A DNA stretch of 64,000 bases from Aquabacter spiritensis (GCF_004346185.1 NZ_SMAI01000001.1:744001-808000), one strand, 5' to 3'. Counted from the first letter of the stretch, positions 32,889-43,767 are shown. Notes: generated by a model from the sequence alone, not told the origin. Translations and numbers: made by a program.

Positions 32889-32978
32889 GCCTACCCCCTG
32901 GATCCGCCCGCTGCCGCCGGTCTGTGCCGGCTTCTTGATCCGGCCGTCGAACGGCCGGTGATATTTCGTCTATTGGAT

Positions 32979-32997
32979 TTCGTATGCCAGATACGAA
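32979..32997. promoter_or_regulatory. Perfect dyad operator upstream of frc
   Basis: TTCGTATGCCAGATACGAA: seven-base arms TTCGTAT and ATACGAA around a five-base spacer. It is the longest and most symmetric member of the GTAT-N5-ATAC set and lies about 90 bases before frc. The likely binder is the GntR protein encoded at 33782. Confidence 0.65.
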
Positions 32998-33059
32998 GAC
33001 ATAACATCGGCTTTTCGGCGCGGCAAATCATTTGCGCGGCCCGGTGCCGACGAGAGACT

Positions 33060-33530
33060 TCAGCGCAGGGCGGCGAGCGCGGCGGTCACGCCGCCGACCG
33101 GGCTTCCCGGCAGGAGGCCCGCCTCTTCCTCGTGCAGGTAATGGCGCATGAGGTCGGTGGCGCTGATCACACCCACGAGACCGTGCTCCTCGATCACCGG
33201 CAAATGGCGCACCTGGTGCTCGTTCATCAGCCGCAGCACGGTACCGATGCCGTCCTTCAGCGTGCAGGAGACGACCGGTCCCTTGATCAGGCTGGCCACC
33301 GTGATCCCGGGCGTGCCGGCGCCGTGGTCGACGAGGGCGCGGGTGACGTCGCGCTCCGAAAACACGCCGACGACGGTGTTCCCCTCGGTGCGGCAGACGT
33401 CCTTGACGACGACGCTCGACACATTCTCGCGCTTCATGATGAGGGCCGCCGTGGCGACCGTCTCATGCATGCGCACCGTCACGATTCGGGCATGGCGCTT
33501 CTCGCGCAGAATATCGTCGACCGTGATCAT
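33060..33530 (-). CDS. CBS-domain pair protein
   Basis: Soluble protein of 156 residues made of two CBS motifs (about 8-65 and 75-130), with VVVKDVCRTEGNTVVGVFSERD and HLPVIEEHGLVGVISATDLM (each given only in part) as the paired strands. CBS pairs bind adenine nucleotides and sense energy state. The ATG at 33530 has AGAGGAA upstream; the longer open frame is not supported. It is codirectional with frc and divergent from the GntR gene, suggesting a regulatory accessory of the oxalate locus. Confidence 0.9.
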   Translation of the reverse strand: MITVDDILREKRHARIVTVRMHETVATAALIMKRENVSSVVVKDVCRTEGNTVVGVFSERDVTRALVDHGAGTPGITVASLIKGPVVSCTLKDGIGTVLRLMNEHQVRHLPVIEEHGLVGVISATDLMRHYLHEEEAGLLPGSPVGGVTAALAALR

Positions 33531-33589
33531 GTGGCGTTCCTCTCTGTCAGGCCCGCGGTTGAACCCGGGTCGTGAATTGTCAATATGCT

Positions 33590-33604
33590 GGTATACGTAA
33601 TACC
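33590..33604. promoter_or_regulatory. Candidate GntR operator between the CBS gene and GntR paralogue 2
   Basis: GGTATACGTAATACC: five-base arms GGTAT and ATACC around a five-base spacer, in the divergent promoter region. A weaker related site, GAATACAACATAC on the minus strand, lies at 33712-33724, nearer the regulator's own start. Confidence 0.6.
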
Positions 33605-33781
33605 CCATGTCAAGAGATGGAATCGCGCCAGACCGAAGAGAGTTGTGCTGCACTGCAATACACGCCGTTTCCGCGGCTTACTTGCCGAACCGGCCTTAAG
33701 ATGCGATCAACGTATGTTGTATTCTGCCTTCTCAGGAGGCAGGGCTGGACGGGCGGCACGCATCGCCAGGCAAGGGTTCAG

Positions 33782-34471
33782 ATGACGTACCAGGATATCA
33801 ACGTGAAGCCGATCGAGACCGAATCGAGCTTCCGGATGAAGGCGTACAAGGCGCTTAAGGCGGCCATCATGGAGATGGACATCTACAGCCACAGCGAGGA
33901 GATCCGCCTCGAGGAACGCCAGCTCTCGGAGAAGCTCGGGGTGTCCCGCACGCCGATCCGGGAGGCGATGACCCTGCTCGAACAGGAGGGCTTCGTGCGC
34001 TCCCTGCCGCGCCGCGGCATCTTCGTGGTGCGCAAGACCAAGCAGGAAATCCTGGAAATGATCACGGTCTGGGCGGCGCTCGAAGGCATGGCCGCGCGCC
34101 TGGCCTGCGCCGTGGCGACCGACGCCGAGATCCGCAGGCTCCGCGAAAACGTCCAGGCCTTCGCCAATCGCGACCCGGAAGAGTTCGTCTCGGAATATTC
34201 CGACAACAATCTCGCCTTCCACAAGCTGATCATCCGCATGTCGGGCTGCGATCTGATCGCGGAGACCACGGAAAGCCTGTTTCCCCACATGCGCGGCGTG
34301 CGCAAGGTGACGATCGGCCAGGACCACCGCGCCCAGCGCTCGATCGTCGACCATGCCCGCATCGTCGAGGCGCTGGAGGCGCGCGACCCGGACCTCGCCG
34401 AGCGCCTGGTTCGTGAGCACACGCTGGGGCTCGCCAAGCATGTCGAGGCGCACGGCGAGTTCCTGAACTGA
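33782..34471 (+). CDS. GntR-family regulator, FCD subfamily (paralogue 2, oxalate locus)
   Basis: 229-residue regulator. The winged helix carries GVSRTPIREAMTLLEQEGF and RRGIFVVRKTK, nearly identical to the regulator at 71-772. The FCD domain has the metal-site histidines in LAFHKLIIRM and VDHARIVEALEA. The frame extends upstream, but the ATG at 33782 aligns with the paralogue's N-terminus and gives the usual length. Divergent from the CBS-frc-oxlT genes, it is probably their regulator and autoregulated through the flanking dyads. Effector is likely a small carboxylate or acyl-CoA; this is inference. Confidence 0.93.
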   Translation: MTYQDINVKPIETESSFRMKAYKALKAAIMEMDIYSHSEEIRLEERQLSEKLGVSRTPIREAMTLLEQEGFVRSLPRRGIFVVRKTKQEILEMITVWAALEGMAARLACAVATDAEIRRLRENVQAFANRDPEEFVSEYSDNNLAFHKLIIRMSGCDLIAETTESLFPHMRGVRKVTIGQDHRAQRSIVDHARIVEALEARDPDLAERLVREHTLGLAKHVEAHGEFLN

Positions 34472-34474
34472 AAA

Positions 34475-34496
34475 AGGCGCCCGTCGCCGGGCGCCT
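34475..34496. terminator. Hairpin between GntR paralogue 2 and the YciI-like gene
   Basis: Arms AGGCGCCCG (34475-34483) and CGGGCGCCT (34488-34496), loop of four. An A-run directly before it becomes a T-run on the minus strand, so it terminates the YciI-like/carA side and lies just after the GntR stop. Confidence 0.8.
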
Positions 34497-34528
34497 CGAA
34501 CCGCTTGCGCGGGCGGAAACCGGGACCC

Positions 34529-34819
34529 TCAGGCCGCCGGGTTCTTGAACACCCACTTCCACGGCACGACTTCGACGCTCTCGAACAGGCCGGCCTTGGC
34601 GAACGGATCGTTCTCCAGGAAGGCCTTGGCCTCGGCCGCGCTCTCCGCCTCGACGGTGAGGATGGACCCGACCATGCCGCTGCCGTCCTCCGTCAGGATC
34701 GGCCCGCCGAAGGCGATCTTGTCCTTGTTGGCGTTGAGAAATTCAAGATGCTCCGGGCGCACGTCGGCGCGCACCTTCTGGTGGTCGGGCTTGTCCTTCT
34801 TGAGTACGACGAACAGCAT
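34529..34819 (-). CDS. YciI-family protein
   Basis: Small ferredoxin-fold protein of 96 residues. MLFVVLKKDKPDHQKVR begins the domain; the following RPEHLEFL holds the conserved histidine, and GSILTVEAESAAEAKAFLENDPFAKAGL (cited in part) is typical of YciI. Enzyme activity of the family is mostly unknown. The ATG at 34819 has GGGAGG six bases upstream. It is 63 bases downstream of carA on the same strand. Confidence 0.88.
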   Translation of the reverse strand: MLFVVLKKDKPDHQKVRADVRPEHLEFLNANKDKIAFGGPILTEDGSGMVGSILTVEAESAAEAKAFLENDPFAKAGLFESVEVVPWKWVFKNPAA

Positions 34820-34882
34820 CAGACGCCTCCCTTTATGAACGGGGCGGACGCGCGCCGCCCCTGGTTGCACCGGCCCGGGTCG

Positions 34883-36214
34883 TCAGGCCGCCTTGCGGGC
34901 GGCCATCAACGTCACGAACCGATCGAACAGATAATGGCTGTCCCGCGGGCCGGGCGAGGCCTCCGGGTGGTACTGCACCGAAAAGACCGGCTTGTCGGCG
35001 AGGGCGAGCCCGGCATTCGAGCCGTCGAACAACGAGACATGGGTCTCCTTCGCGTTCGCCGGCAGGCTGTCGCGGTCCACTGCGAAGCCGTGATTCATCG
35101 AGGTGATCTCCACCTTTCCGGTGGTGAGATCCTTGACCGGATGGTTCGCCCCGTGATGCCCCTGGTGCATCTTGAGGGTGCGCCCGCCCACGGCCAGCCC
35201 GATCATCTGGTGGCCGAGGCAGATGCCGAAGGTCGGGATCTCCTTTTCGATCAGCGACCGGATCACCGGCACGGCATAGTCGCCGGTCGCGGCCGGATCG
35301 CCCGGGCCGTTCGACAGGAAGACGCCGTCGGGGGCGAGCGCGAGAATCTCCTCGGCGCTGGAGGTCGCGGGCACCACCGTCACCTTGCAGCCGGCCCGCA
35401 CCAGAAGCCGCAGAATGTTGCGCTTCACGCCGTAATCGATGGCGACCACGTGAAAGCGGCCGCCCTCCTGGTGGCCATAGCCGGTCTCCCATTCCCACGG
35501 CGTCTCGTCCCAGCCGTAGCGCTGCGGCGAGGTCACGCCCGGGACCAGGTCCATCCCTTCGAGGCCGGGCCAGGCGCGCGCCTTCTCTTTCAGGGCCGCG
35601 ATGTCGAACACCCCGTCCGGCGCATGGGCGATGACGGCGTTCGGCATGCCGGTGTCGCGGATGCGGGCGGTCAGCGCGCGCGTGTCGATGCCGGAAATGC
35701 CGGCAATGCCGCGGGCGCGGAGCCAGGCGTCGAGATGACGGGTCGCCCGGTAATTGGACGGCTCGGTGACGGCGGCGCGCAGCACAACGCCCCTCACGCC
35801 CGAGGCGGCGGCCATCGAGACCGTCTCGATATCCTCTTCATTGGTCCCGACATTGCCGATGTGCGGGAAGGTGAAGGTGATGATCTGGCCGCTATAGGAG
35901 GGGTCGGTGAGGATTTCCTCATAGCCGGTGATGGCGGTGTTGAAGCACACCTCCCCCACGCCTTCGCCGACCGCGCCGAGGCCGACGCCCTCCAGCACCG
36001 TCCCGTCCGCCAGGATCAGCAGAGCGGTCGGCTTGGGCTCCGCCCAAGACTCGCCAGCGAACTCGCCAGCGGCCGCGGCTGAAGGCGCGCCGGCAGCCTT
36101 GCCGCTGGATTCGAGGGGTGTCGACCCGGAACCGGCGGGAGTTCCGTCCGGGCCTGCGGCGGCGGTCTGCGGTCCACCGAGCGGGCCGCGCGCGTGATCT
36201 TGTTCCTGCGTCAT
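34883..36214 (-). CDS. carA: Carbamoyl-phosphate synthase, small (glutaminase) subunit
   Basis: Releases ammonia from glutamine for CarB, making carbamoyl phosphate for arginine and pyrimidines. It has 443 residues, longer than the usual 380-400. Catalytic domain: nucleophile cysteine in FGICLGHQMIGLA, and the His/Glu pair in VQYHPEASPGP. The N-terminal domain starts properly at PTALLILADGTVLEGVG (about residue 62). Residues 1-60 are a low-complexity Ala/Gly/Pro extension with no alternative ATG. carB is not adjacent, as often in this class. Confidence 0.95.
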   Translation of the reverse strand: MTQEQDHARGPLGGPQTAAAGPDGTPAGSGSTPLESSGKAAGAPSAAAAGEFAGESWAEPKPTALLILADGTVLEGVGLGAVGEGVGEVCFNTAITGYEEILTDPSYSGQIITFTFPHIGNVGTNEEDIETVSMAAASGVRGVVLRAAVTEPSNYRATRHLDAWLRARGIAGISGIDTRALTARIRDTGMPNAVIAHAPDGVFDIAALKEKARAWPGLEGMDLVPGVTSPQRYGWDETPWEWETGYGHQEGGRFHVVAIDYGVKRNILRLLVRAGCKVTVVPATSSAEEILALAPDGVFLSNGPGDPAATGDYAVPVIRSLIEKEIPTFGICLGHQMIGLAVGGRTLKMHQGHHGANHPVKDLTTGKVEITSMNHGFAVDRDSLPANAKETHVSLFDGSNAGLALADKPVFSVQYHPEASPGPRDSHYLFDRFVTLMAARKAA

Positions 36215-36382
36215 GGATCGCCTAGATAAGGGGTCACGTGCCGCGACGCCAGTGGCCCGGCCGACGTGCCGCGAATTTCGTCCGGGGCGAGATCCGCCCG
36301 ACACTTTCCGCACTTCCGAGACCCGGTGCTCCGCATTGCGTGCCCAAGATGGGCATCGCGCGCAAAATCTTACGAGGACACA

Positions 36383-36841
36383 GTGCTCCGCGACGACATC
36401 AACACCGCCCTCAAGCTCGCGATGAAATCCGGCGACAAATTGCGCCTGTCGACGCTCCGCCTGATGAACGCCGCCCTGAAGGACCGCGACATCGAGGCGC
36501 GGGGCCACGGCAAGGACCCGCTCGGCGACGACGACCTGCGCGCTTTGCTCGCCAAAATGGTGAAGCAGCGCGAGGAGAGCGCCAAGATCTATACCGAGGG
36601 CGGCCGGCCCGAACTCGCAGCGCAGGAGCGGGCGGAAATCGCCGTGATCCAGGATTTCCTGCCCAAACAGCTCGGCGAGGACGAGACCCGTGCGATCATC
36701 GCCGCCGTGGTGGCCGAGATCGAGGCCAAGGGGATCAAGGACATGGGGCGCACCATGGCGGTGCTGAAGGAGCGCCATGCCGGCGCGATCGATTTCGGCA
36801 AGGCGTCCGCCTGGGTCAAGGAGACGCTGACCGCCGCCTGA
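36383..36841 (+). CDS. GatB/YqeY-domain protein
   Basis: 152-residue helical protein related to the tail domain of the aminoacyl-tRNA amidotransferase GatB. It starts at GTG (LRDDINTALKLAMKSGDK after the initiator) with GAGGA upstream; the frame upstream is unrelated sequence. Segments KMVKQREESAKIY and IQDFLPKQLGEDE are typical. Exact role unknown. Divergent from carA and directly upstream of dnaG, a common order. Confidence 0.9.
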   Translation: MLRDDINTALKLAMKSGDKLRLSTLRLMNAALKDRDIEARGHGKDPLGDDDLRALLAKMVKQREESAKIYTEGGRPELAAQERAEIAVIQDFLPKQLGEDETRAIIAAVVAEIEAKGIKDMGRTMAVLKERHAGAIDFGKASAWVKETLTAA

Positions 36842-36950
36842 CCCTGTGGAAGGTGGGGACAGCGGGCATGTCCGGGATCGCCGCATGGCGTTTGCACCGC
36901 CGGCGGCGCAGGTGAACAGGTTCGGCCCGACGCCAGCGAGTGTGCCCCGG

Positions 36951-38855
36951 ATGCGCTTTCCGCCTTCCTTCCTCGACGAGATCCGCGCCCGCCTGCCGGT
37001 ATCGGACGTGGTCGGGCGGCGGGTGAAGCTGCGCAAGCAGGGGCGGGAGTTCGCCGGCCTCTCGCCCTTCAATCCGGAAAAGACCCCGTCTTTCTTCGTC
37101 AATGACCAGAAGGGCTTCTATCACTGCTTCTCGTCCGGCAAGCACGGCGACGTCTTCGATTTCCTGATGGAGACCGAGGGCCTGCCGTTCGGCGAGGCGG
37201 TGGAGCGTCTCGCCGCCATGGCGGGCCTGCCGCTGCCGGAGGTGACGCCGGAGGCGCGTGTCCGCGAAGCGCGCCGGCGCACTCTGCACGACGTGCTCGA
37301 TCTCGCCGCCGCGCATTTCGAGGCGGGCCTCCAGGCCCGTGCGGGGGCGAAGGCCCGAGGCTATCTCTCGGATCGCGGCCTCGGCGCGCCCGCGCAGACG
37401 CGGTTCCGCATCGGTTATGCCGCGGCCGAACGCTTCGGCCTGAAGGAAGCTCTGGGCAAAGCCGGGGTCGGCGTCGCCGACATGGTCGAAGCGGGCCTCC
37501 TGGTCGCGGGCGACGACATCCCCGTCCCCTATGACCGCTTTCGCGACCGCGTGATGTTCCCGATCACGGACTTGAAGGGGCGGGTCGTCGGGTTCGGCGG
37601 CCGCGCACTCGAAAAGGACGCGCAAGCCAAATATCTGAACTCTCCAGAGACCCCGCTCTTTCACAAAGGCGGCCTGCTCTATAACGGCTTTTCCGCCCGC
37701 GCCGCGGTGCATTCGGGCGCCCGGCTGATCGCGGTCGAAGGCTATATGGACGTGATCGCCATGGCGGGCGCGGGCTTCGAGGGGGCAGTCGCCCCGCTCG
37801 GCACCGCCTTGACCGAGGACCAGTTGCAGCTCCTCTGGCGCATGGCGGACGAGCCGGTCCTGCTGTTCGACGGCGACAAGGCCGGGCGCCGCGCCGCCTT
37901 CCGCGCCATCGACGTCGCTTTGCCCCATCTGAAGCCCGGCAAGAGCCTCGCCTTCGGCACCTTGCCGGACGGCCAGGATCCCGACGATCTGATTCGCCGC
38001 TCCGGCCGCGAGGCGATGGAGGCCGTGCTCGCCCGCACCGAGCCGCTCGCGGCGATGCTGTGGGTGCGCGAGACCGAGGGCGCGAGCCTCGAAACCCCGG
38101 AACGCCGCGCGGCGCTCGAAGCGCGCATCGCCGACATCGTCGCCATGATCGGCGACGAGAGCGTCCGGCGGCACTATCGCCAGGACCTCGCCGAGCGCTT
38201 CAAGCGCCTGCTGGCCCCGGCCGCCTCCGGCGCCTGGTCGGCCGCGCGCCGGCCGCAGGGACGCGGGCGCGGCCCGGCACCGCCGCCGCCCCTCGCCCCG
38301 CGCGGCGGCGATATCGGCCGCTCGTCCGCGGTACGCGGCAGCGCTTCCAGCCTGCCGCGGAACGAGGCACTTCTGTTGTTCTGCCTGATAAATCACCCGT
38401 GGCTGCTCGAAGAGAGCGGCGAGGAGATCGCCGCTTTGCCGTTCGAGAATGCCGAGGCGGCGGGCCTGTGCCGGACCTTGGTGGAGGCCCATCTCGATGG
38501 CGAAATCGGCGGAGAGGTCGGGGCTGAAGCGGTCGTCCTGCCGGAAGCCGTGGAGGACATCCGCCGCCGCGTCGCCGTGCTCGCAAATCCGAGAATGGAC
38601 TGGCCAGCTTACCCAGACACCAACGCGCAAGACGTCCGGCTCTGGTGGCGACAGCGCGCGGCCTTGCATCTCAAGGCTTACACGCTATCTAGAGAACTCA
38701 GGGAAGCCGAGCGCCATATGGGCGATGATCCGAGCGAGGCGAATTTCGCGTGGTTGCGGGACGTGCGGGAGCGCCTGTCCGCCATCGAGGGGACCGAGGC
38801 TCTGGTCGAAGGGTTTGGCGCGGCGTCCGGTCGTTCCTCGGCGCGCAGTCTGTGA
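36951..38855 (+). CDS. dnaG: DNA primase
   Basis: Makes RNA primers for replication. It has 634 residues. The N-terminal zinc-binding domain is degenerate: where CHC2 fingers have Cys-His-Cys-Cys, this reads LSPFNPEKTPSF and FYHCFSSGKHGD, leaving one cysteine. The TOPRIM core follows (VEGYMDVIAM and LLFDGDKAGRRA), with the metal-binding acidic residues, then a helicase-binding C-terminus. The ATG at 36951 begins MRFPPSFLDEIRARL, as in relatives; no good ribosome site is seen. Confidence 0.96.
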   Translation: MRFPPSFLDEIRARLPVSDVVGRRVKLRKQGREFAGLSPFNPEKTPSFFVNDQKGFYHCFSSGKHGDVFDFLMETEGLPFGEAVERLAAMAGLPLPEVTPEARVREARRRTLHDVLDLAAAHFEAGLQARAGAKARGYLSDRGLGAPAQTRFRIGYAAAERFGLKEALGKAGVGVADMVEAGLLVAGDDIPVPYDRFRDRVMFPITDLKGRVVGFGGRALEKDAQAKYLNSPETPLFHKGGLLYNGFSARAAVHSGARLIAVEGYMDVIAMAGAGFEGAVAPLGTALTEDQLQLLWRMADEPVLLFDGDKAGRRAAFRAIDVALPHLKPGKSLAFGTLPDGQDPDDLIRRSGREAMEAVLARTEPLAAMLWVRETEGASLETPERRAALEARIADIVAMIGDESVRRHYRQDLAERFKRLLAPAASGAWSAARRPQGRGRGPAPPPPLAPRGGDIGRSSAVRGSASSLPRNEALLLFCLINHPWLLEESGEEIAALPFENAEAAGLCRTLVEAHLDGEIGGEVGAEAVVLPEAVEDIRRRVAVLANPRMDWPAYPDTNAQDVRLWWRQRAALHLKAYTLSRELREAERHMGDDPSEANFAWLRDVRERLSAIEGTEALVEGFGAASGRSSARSL

Positions 38856-38930
38856 CGCGCATCCCCGGACAGGCGGCAGGCGCAATCGGATCGCGACCGC
38901 GCGGGCCGGTTCAGGCCGATTTAACGGGAT

Positions 38931-39033
38931 CGTCCTAGGACGGTCCATGCGGATCGTCTCCGGCCGATTCGCACGGGATTGAATCGCCGTTTCGGCGATT
39001 TGTGAAGGGTCGAATCGTCCCTGGGGACGATTC
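38931..39033. repeat. Three inverted repeats between dnaG and rpoD
   Basis: CGTCCTAGGACG (38931-38942), a perfect palindrome. AATCGCCG/CGGCGATT (38982-38989, 38993-39000). GAATCGTCC/GGACGATTC (39012-39020, 39025-39033). The first and third share the ATCGTCC core. They may end dnaG transcription and shape the rpoD leader. Confidence 0.65.
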
Positions 39034-39116
39034 TTGCAGGTAGAAGATGGGCGGCGGACCGTGCGGTCGCGTCGCCGTTTCGCCGTTGGCAGGCGGCGAG
39101 AAGTCAGGAGATGTCC

Positions 39117-41120
<2,004 letters not shown>

Positions 41121-41148
41121 GCGTCGGCGAAATTCGGCGCCGGTTCCG

Positions 41149-41182
41149 AAGGCCGCATCCGCACAAACGCGGATGCGGCCTT
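41149..41182 (+). terminator. Intrinsic terminator of rpoD
   Basis: A 14-base stem (41149-41162 with 41169-41182), six-base loop, followed by nine T. The strongest terminator in the window. Confidence 0.95.
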
Positions 41183-41202
41183 TTTTTTTCAGCACGCGAG
41201 CG

Positions 41203-42174
41203 TCAGACCGGCATCATCGCGTAGCCCGCGCCCTCGCGCACGATCCGCCCGCGATCCGCGAGATGGGACCCCATCACGACCGTTCCGTCCACGGCGAGGC
41301 GGTCGAGCAGGCGGGCGCGCGTATCGGCGGCCTGGATGCGGTTGACGTCGAACAGCACCGTCCAGTCCGGATGGGGGAACTGCAATGCGCCGACATGCAT
41401 CGTGTCGGCCCACATCAGCAGGGCGTCCCCGCCATCGGCGATCATCACGCCGGAATGCCCCGGCGTGTGGCCCGGCAGCGGCAAAGCGGACAGGCCGGGC
41501 CAGAGCGCCTGCTCCCCTTCGATCGCGCGCACGCGGCGCGGGTAAGCCGCGAGCACCGCGCGGGCGGCGGCGAAGAAGCCGTCCATGCCCTGCGGGGCGC
41601 GCGCGCGGATGGCATCGTCGAGCCAGAATTCGATCTCGCTGTGCTGGAGAATCAGCTCCGCGTTCGGGAACAGCGCCTTGCCGTCCGCGCCGATCGCCCC
41701 GCTGGCATGGTCGACATGCAGATGGGTCAGGATCAGCACCTCCACCCGCGCCGGATCCAATCCGGCCGCGGCGAGCGCGCCGGACACTTTCCCGAGCGCG
41801 GCACCGCCGGCCGGGCCGGTCCCGGCATCGATCAGCGCGAACCGGCCGTCCCGTTCGATGGCGAAGGCATTGACCGGGGTCGGAATCGGGCCGGCGGGCG
41901 GGATGCCGGCCTTCTCCAGCAGCGCCGTCCCGGCGGGTGAGACCGCGTCCGGCACCACGTCGAGGGGAAGCGGATAGAAGCCGTCGAACAAAGGCGTGAC
42001 CTTGATCCGCCCGACCGTGACGGGACCGGCCGCAAGAGGCTGCGCCCGCGCCCCGCGCCAGGGCAGAAGCGCGGTGGCGCAGACCGCTGCCGCCCCGCCC
42101 AGAACACGGCGGCGCGAGACGAGGGTCGGACGGGACCCGGCCTCCGGCGGGGAAGGAACATGCGGCAGGAACAT
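41203..42174 (-). CDS. Tat-exported metallo-beta-lactamase-fold hydrolase
   Basis: Periplasmic hydrolase of 323 residues. A twin-arginine signal (SRRRVLGGAAA, about residues 20-30) precedes a metallo-beta-lactamase domain. The metal motif is THLHVDHASG, with later ligands in PLPGHTPGHSG, the aspartate in LMWADTMH, and the terminal His in VMGSHLAD. Similar proteins include quorum-quenching lactonases and methyl parathion hydrolase-type enzymes; the substrate is not evident. AGGAGA precedes the ATG. It converges with rpoD and lies downstream of ppx. Confidence 0.85.
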   Translation of the reverse strand: MFLPHVPSPPEAGSRPTLVSRRRVLGGAAAVCATALLPWRGARAQPLAAGPVTVGRIKVTPLFDGFYPLPLDVVPDAVSPAGTALLEKAGIPPAGPIPTPVNAFAIERDGRFALIDAGTGPAGGAALGKVSGALAAAGLDPARVEVLILTHLHVDHASGAIGADGKALFPNAELILQHSEIEFWLDDAIRARAPQGMDGFFAAARAVLAAYPRRVRAIEGEQALWPGLSALPLPGHTPGHSGVMIADGGDALLMWADTMHVGALQFPHPDWTVLFDVNRIQAADTRARLLDRLAVDGTVVMGSHLADRGRIVREGAGYAMMPV

Positions 42175-42233
42175 GGCGCTCGTCTCCTGGAAACGGCCGC
42201 AGGGCAAATGCGGCCCCAAGCTTCGACCCGACC

Positions 42234-43733
42234 TTACCCCCGCCCCTCCACCTCCACCACCGGCTCGCGGCCGATCAGCCGGCAAAGCGCCCGCAGACGG
42301 CTCTGAAGGCGCTCGTTGACCATATCCGACAAGGCCCGGGGAACGGTGAGCACCACGGTGTCCCCGCGTACCTCCATCCGCGAGGACGGCAGGATGCCGG
42401 GCATCGCGGCCGAGAGCGGATAGGCCACCCGCATGGCGGCGCCGAGAATGCGGGCGCGGTCCAGCGCAGCCGGCGTCACGAGTTCGAGCAGGCGCGGCGG
42501 CGGCTGTTCCGGGGTGAGGCCGATATGGCGGAAATAGACCGGCAGCGCCACCGCGACGCGGCTCGGATGGTCGACCCCCGCAAAGGCGGCGTGGGCGATG
42601 ACGTTGAGGCTCTGCTCGCCGCGATAATCGGGATGCGCGCGCCAGCTCACATCCGCCAGAAGGCAGGCGGCATGACGGATCCGCCGCTCCTCGGCGCTCT
42701 CCTCGAGCGCCGGGGAGGAGGCGAAGAAATGATCGGTCCAGGCGACCATTTCCTCCTGGTGGAGGGGCGCGCGCGAGCGCAGCAGGTTGAATTCCTGGGC
42801 CGCCAGCAGAAGCGGATCCTCGGCGCGCTGCGGCGGATCGAGCCGGCTGTAGAGCAGGCCTTCCCGCACCCCGAGGGCGGAGATCATCACCTGGGCAGGA
42901 CGGCCGATCCGCACCAGATTCTCCAGCACCAGGGCGCCATAGGACAGAAGCGGCCGGCGGGCCATCGACACCGCCTCGATATTGCCCAGCGCCTCGACCT
43001 CGCCGCGATGCACCGACCGGGCGAAGGCGAGCGCCTCCTTGGCCGGGATGGTGTAGCCGTGCATCACGTGCAGCGGATAATCCTTCTGGAACATGTGCAG
43101 CCGGGCGAGGGCGCGCCATGTGCCGCCGACGGCATAGAAGGTGCGGCCTGCGAGGTTGGGCAAAACCGCCGCATCCTCCATCGCATCGCGCACGATCCGC
43201 TCGGCCTTGCGCATGGATTTCGCCGAGCGGTCCTGGAGCGCCAGGCTGCCGAGCGGGAGGGTGATGCCCTCCCCGGCAACCGATGTCCCGGTCACGTCGA
43301 CCAGTTCGAGCGAGCCGCCCCCGAGATCCCCGGCGATCCCGTCCGGATCGTGGATGCCGGAAATCACCCCGAGGGCCGCGAGTTCGGCCTCGCGTTTGCC
43401 GGTCAGGATTTCGATCTTGGTCCGGCAGATCGCCTCGCATTCGGCGATGAAGGCCGGCCCGTTCTTGGCGTCGCGCGCGGCGGCGGTGGCGAGCGCGTGC
43501 AGCGTCTCGACCTGCATCGCGTCGCACAGGCCGCGAAACCGGCGCAGCGCCGACAGCGCCTTCTCGATCGCATCCTCGGCCAGCCGGCCGGTGGAGACCA
43601 CCTCGCGGCCGAGCCCGCACAACGCCTTCTCGTTGAAGATCGGCGTGGGCGCGCGCGAGAGCGCCTCGTAGACCACGAGGCGCACGGAATTGGACCCGAT
43701 GTCGATGACGGCGATCGGCGCGGCCACGGTCAT
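42234..43733 (-). CDS. ppx: Exopolyphosphatase, Ppx/GppA family
   Basis: Releases phosphate from polyphosphate (or converts pppGpp to ppGpp). It has 499 residues from the ATG at 43733; a GTG at 43820 would add 29 residues and overlap ppk. The sugar-kinase-like phosphate loops are IDIGSNSVRLVVYE at the N-terminus and GDLGGGSLELVDV. The C-terminal half holds the HD-like helical domain (RIRHAACLLADVSW). Directly downstream of ppk, its functional counterpart. Confidence 0.94.
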   Translation of the reverse strand: MTVAAPIAVIDIGSNSVRLVVYEALSRAPTPIFNEKALCGLGREVVSTGRLAEDAIEKALSALRRFRGLCDAMQVETLHALATAAARDAKNGPAFIAECEAICRTKIEILTGKREAELAALGVISGIHDPDGIAGDLGGGSLELVDVTGTSVAGEGITLPLGSLALQDRSAKSMRKAERIVRDAMEDAAVLPNLAGRTFYAVGGTWRALARLHMFQKDYPLHVMHGYTIPAKEALAFARSVHRGEVEALGNIEAVSMARRPLLSYGALVLENLVRIGRPAQVMISALGVREGLLYSRLDPPQRAEDPLLLAAQEFNLLRSRAPLHQEEMVAWTDHFFASSPALEESAEERRIRHAACLLADVSWRAHPDYRGEQSLNVIAHAAFAGVDHPSRVAVALPVYFRHIGLTPEQPPPRLLELVTPAALDRARILGAAMRVAYPLSAAMPGILPSSRMEVRGDTVVLTVPRALSDMVNERLQSRLRALCRLIGREPVVEVEGRG

Positions 43734-43767
43734 CTGATCGGTGAGGTGCGGACCCCAGCCGCGCGGA

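Noticed and set aside
33572-33781. N-terminal extension of GntR paralogue 2
   Set aside because: The extra 70 codons cross the operator dyads and do not align with paralogue 1; the ATG at 33782 does.
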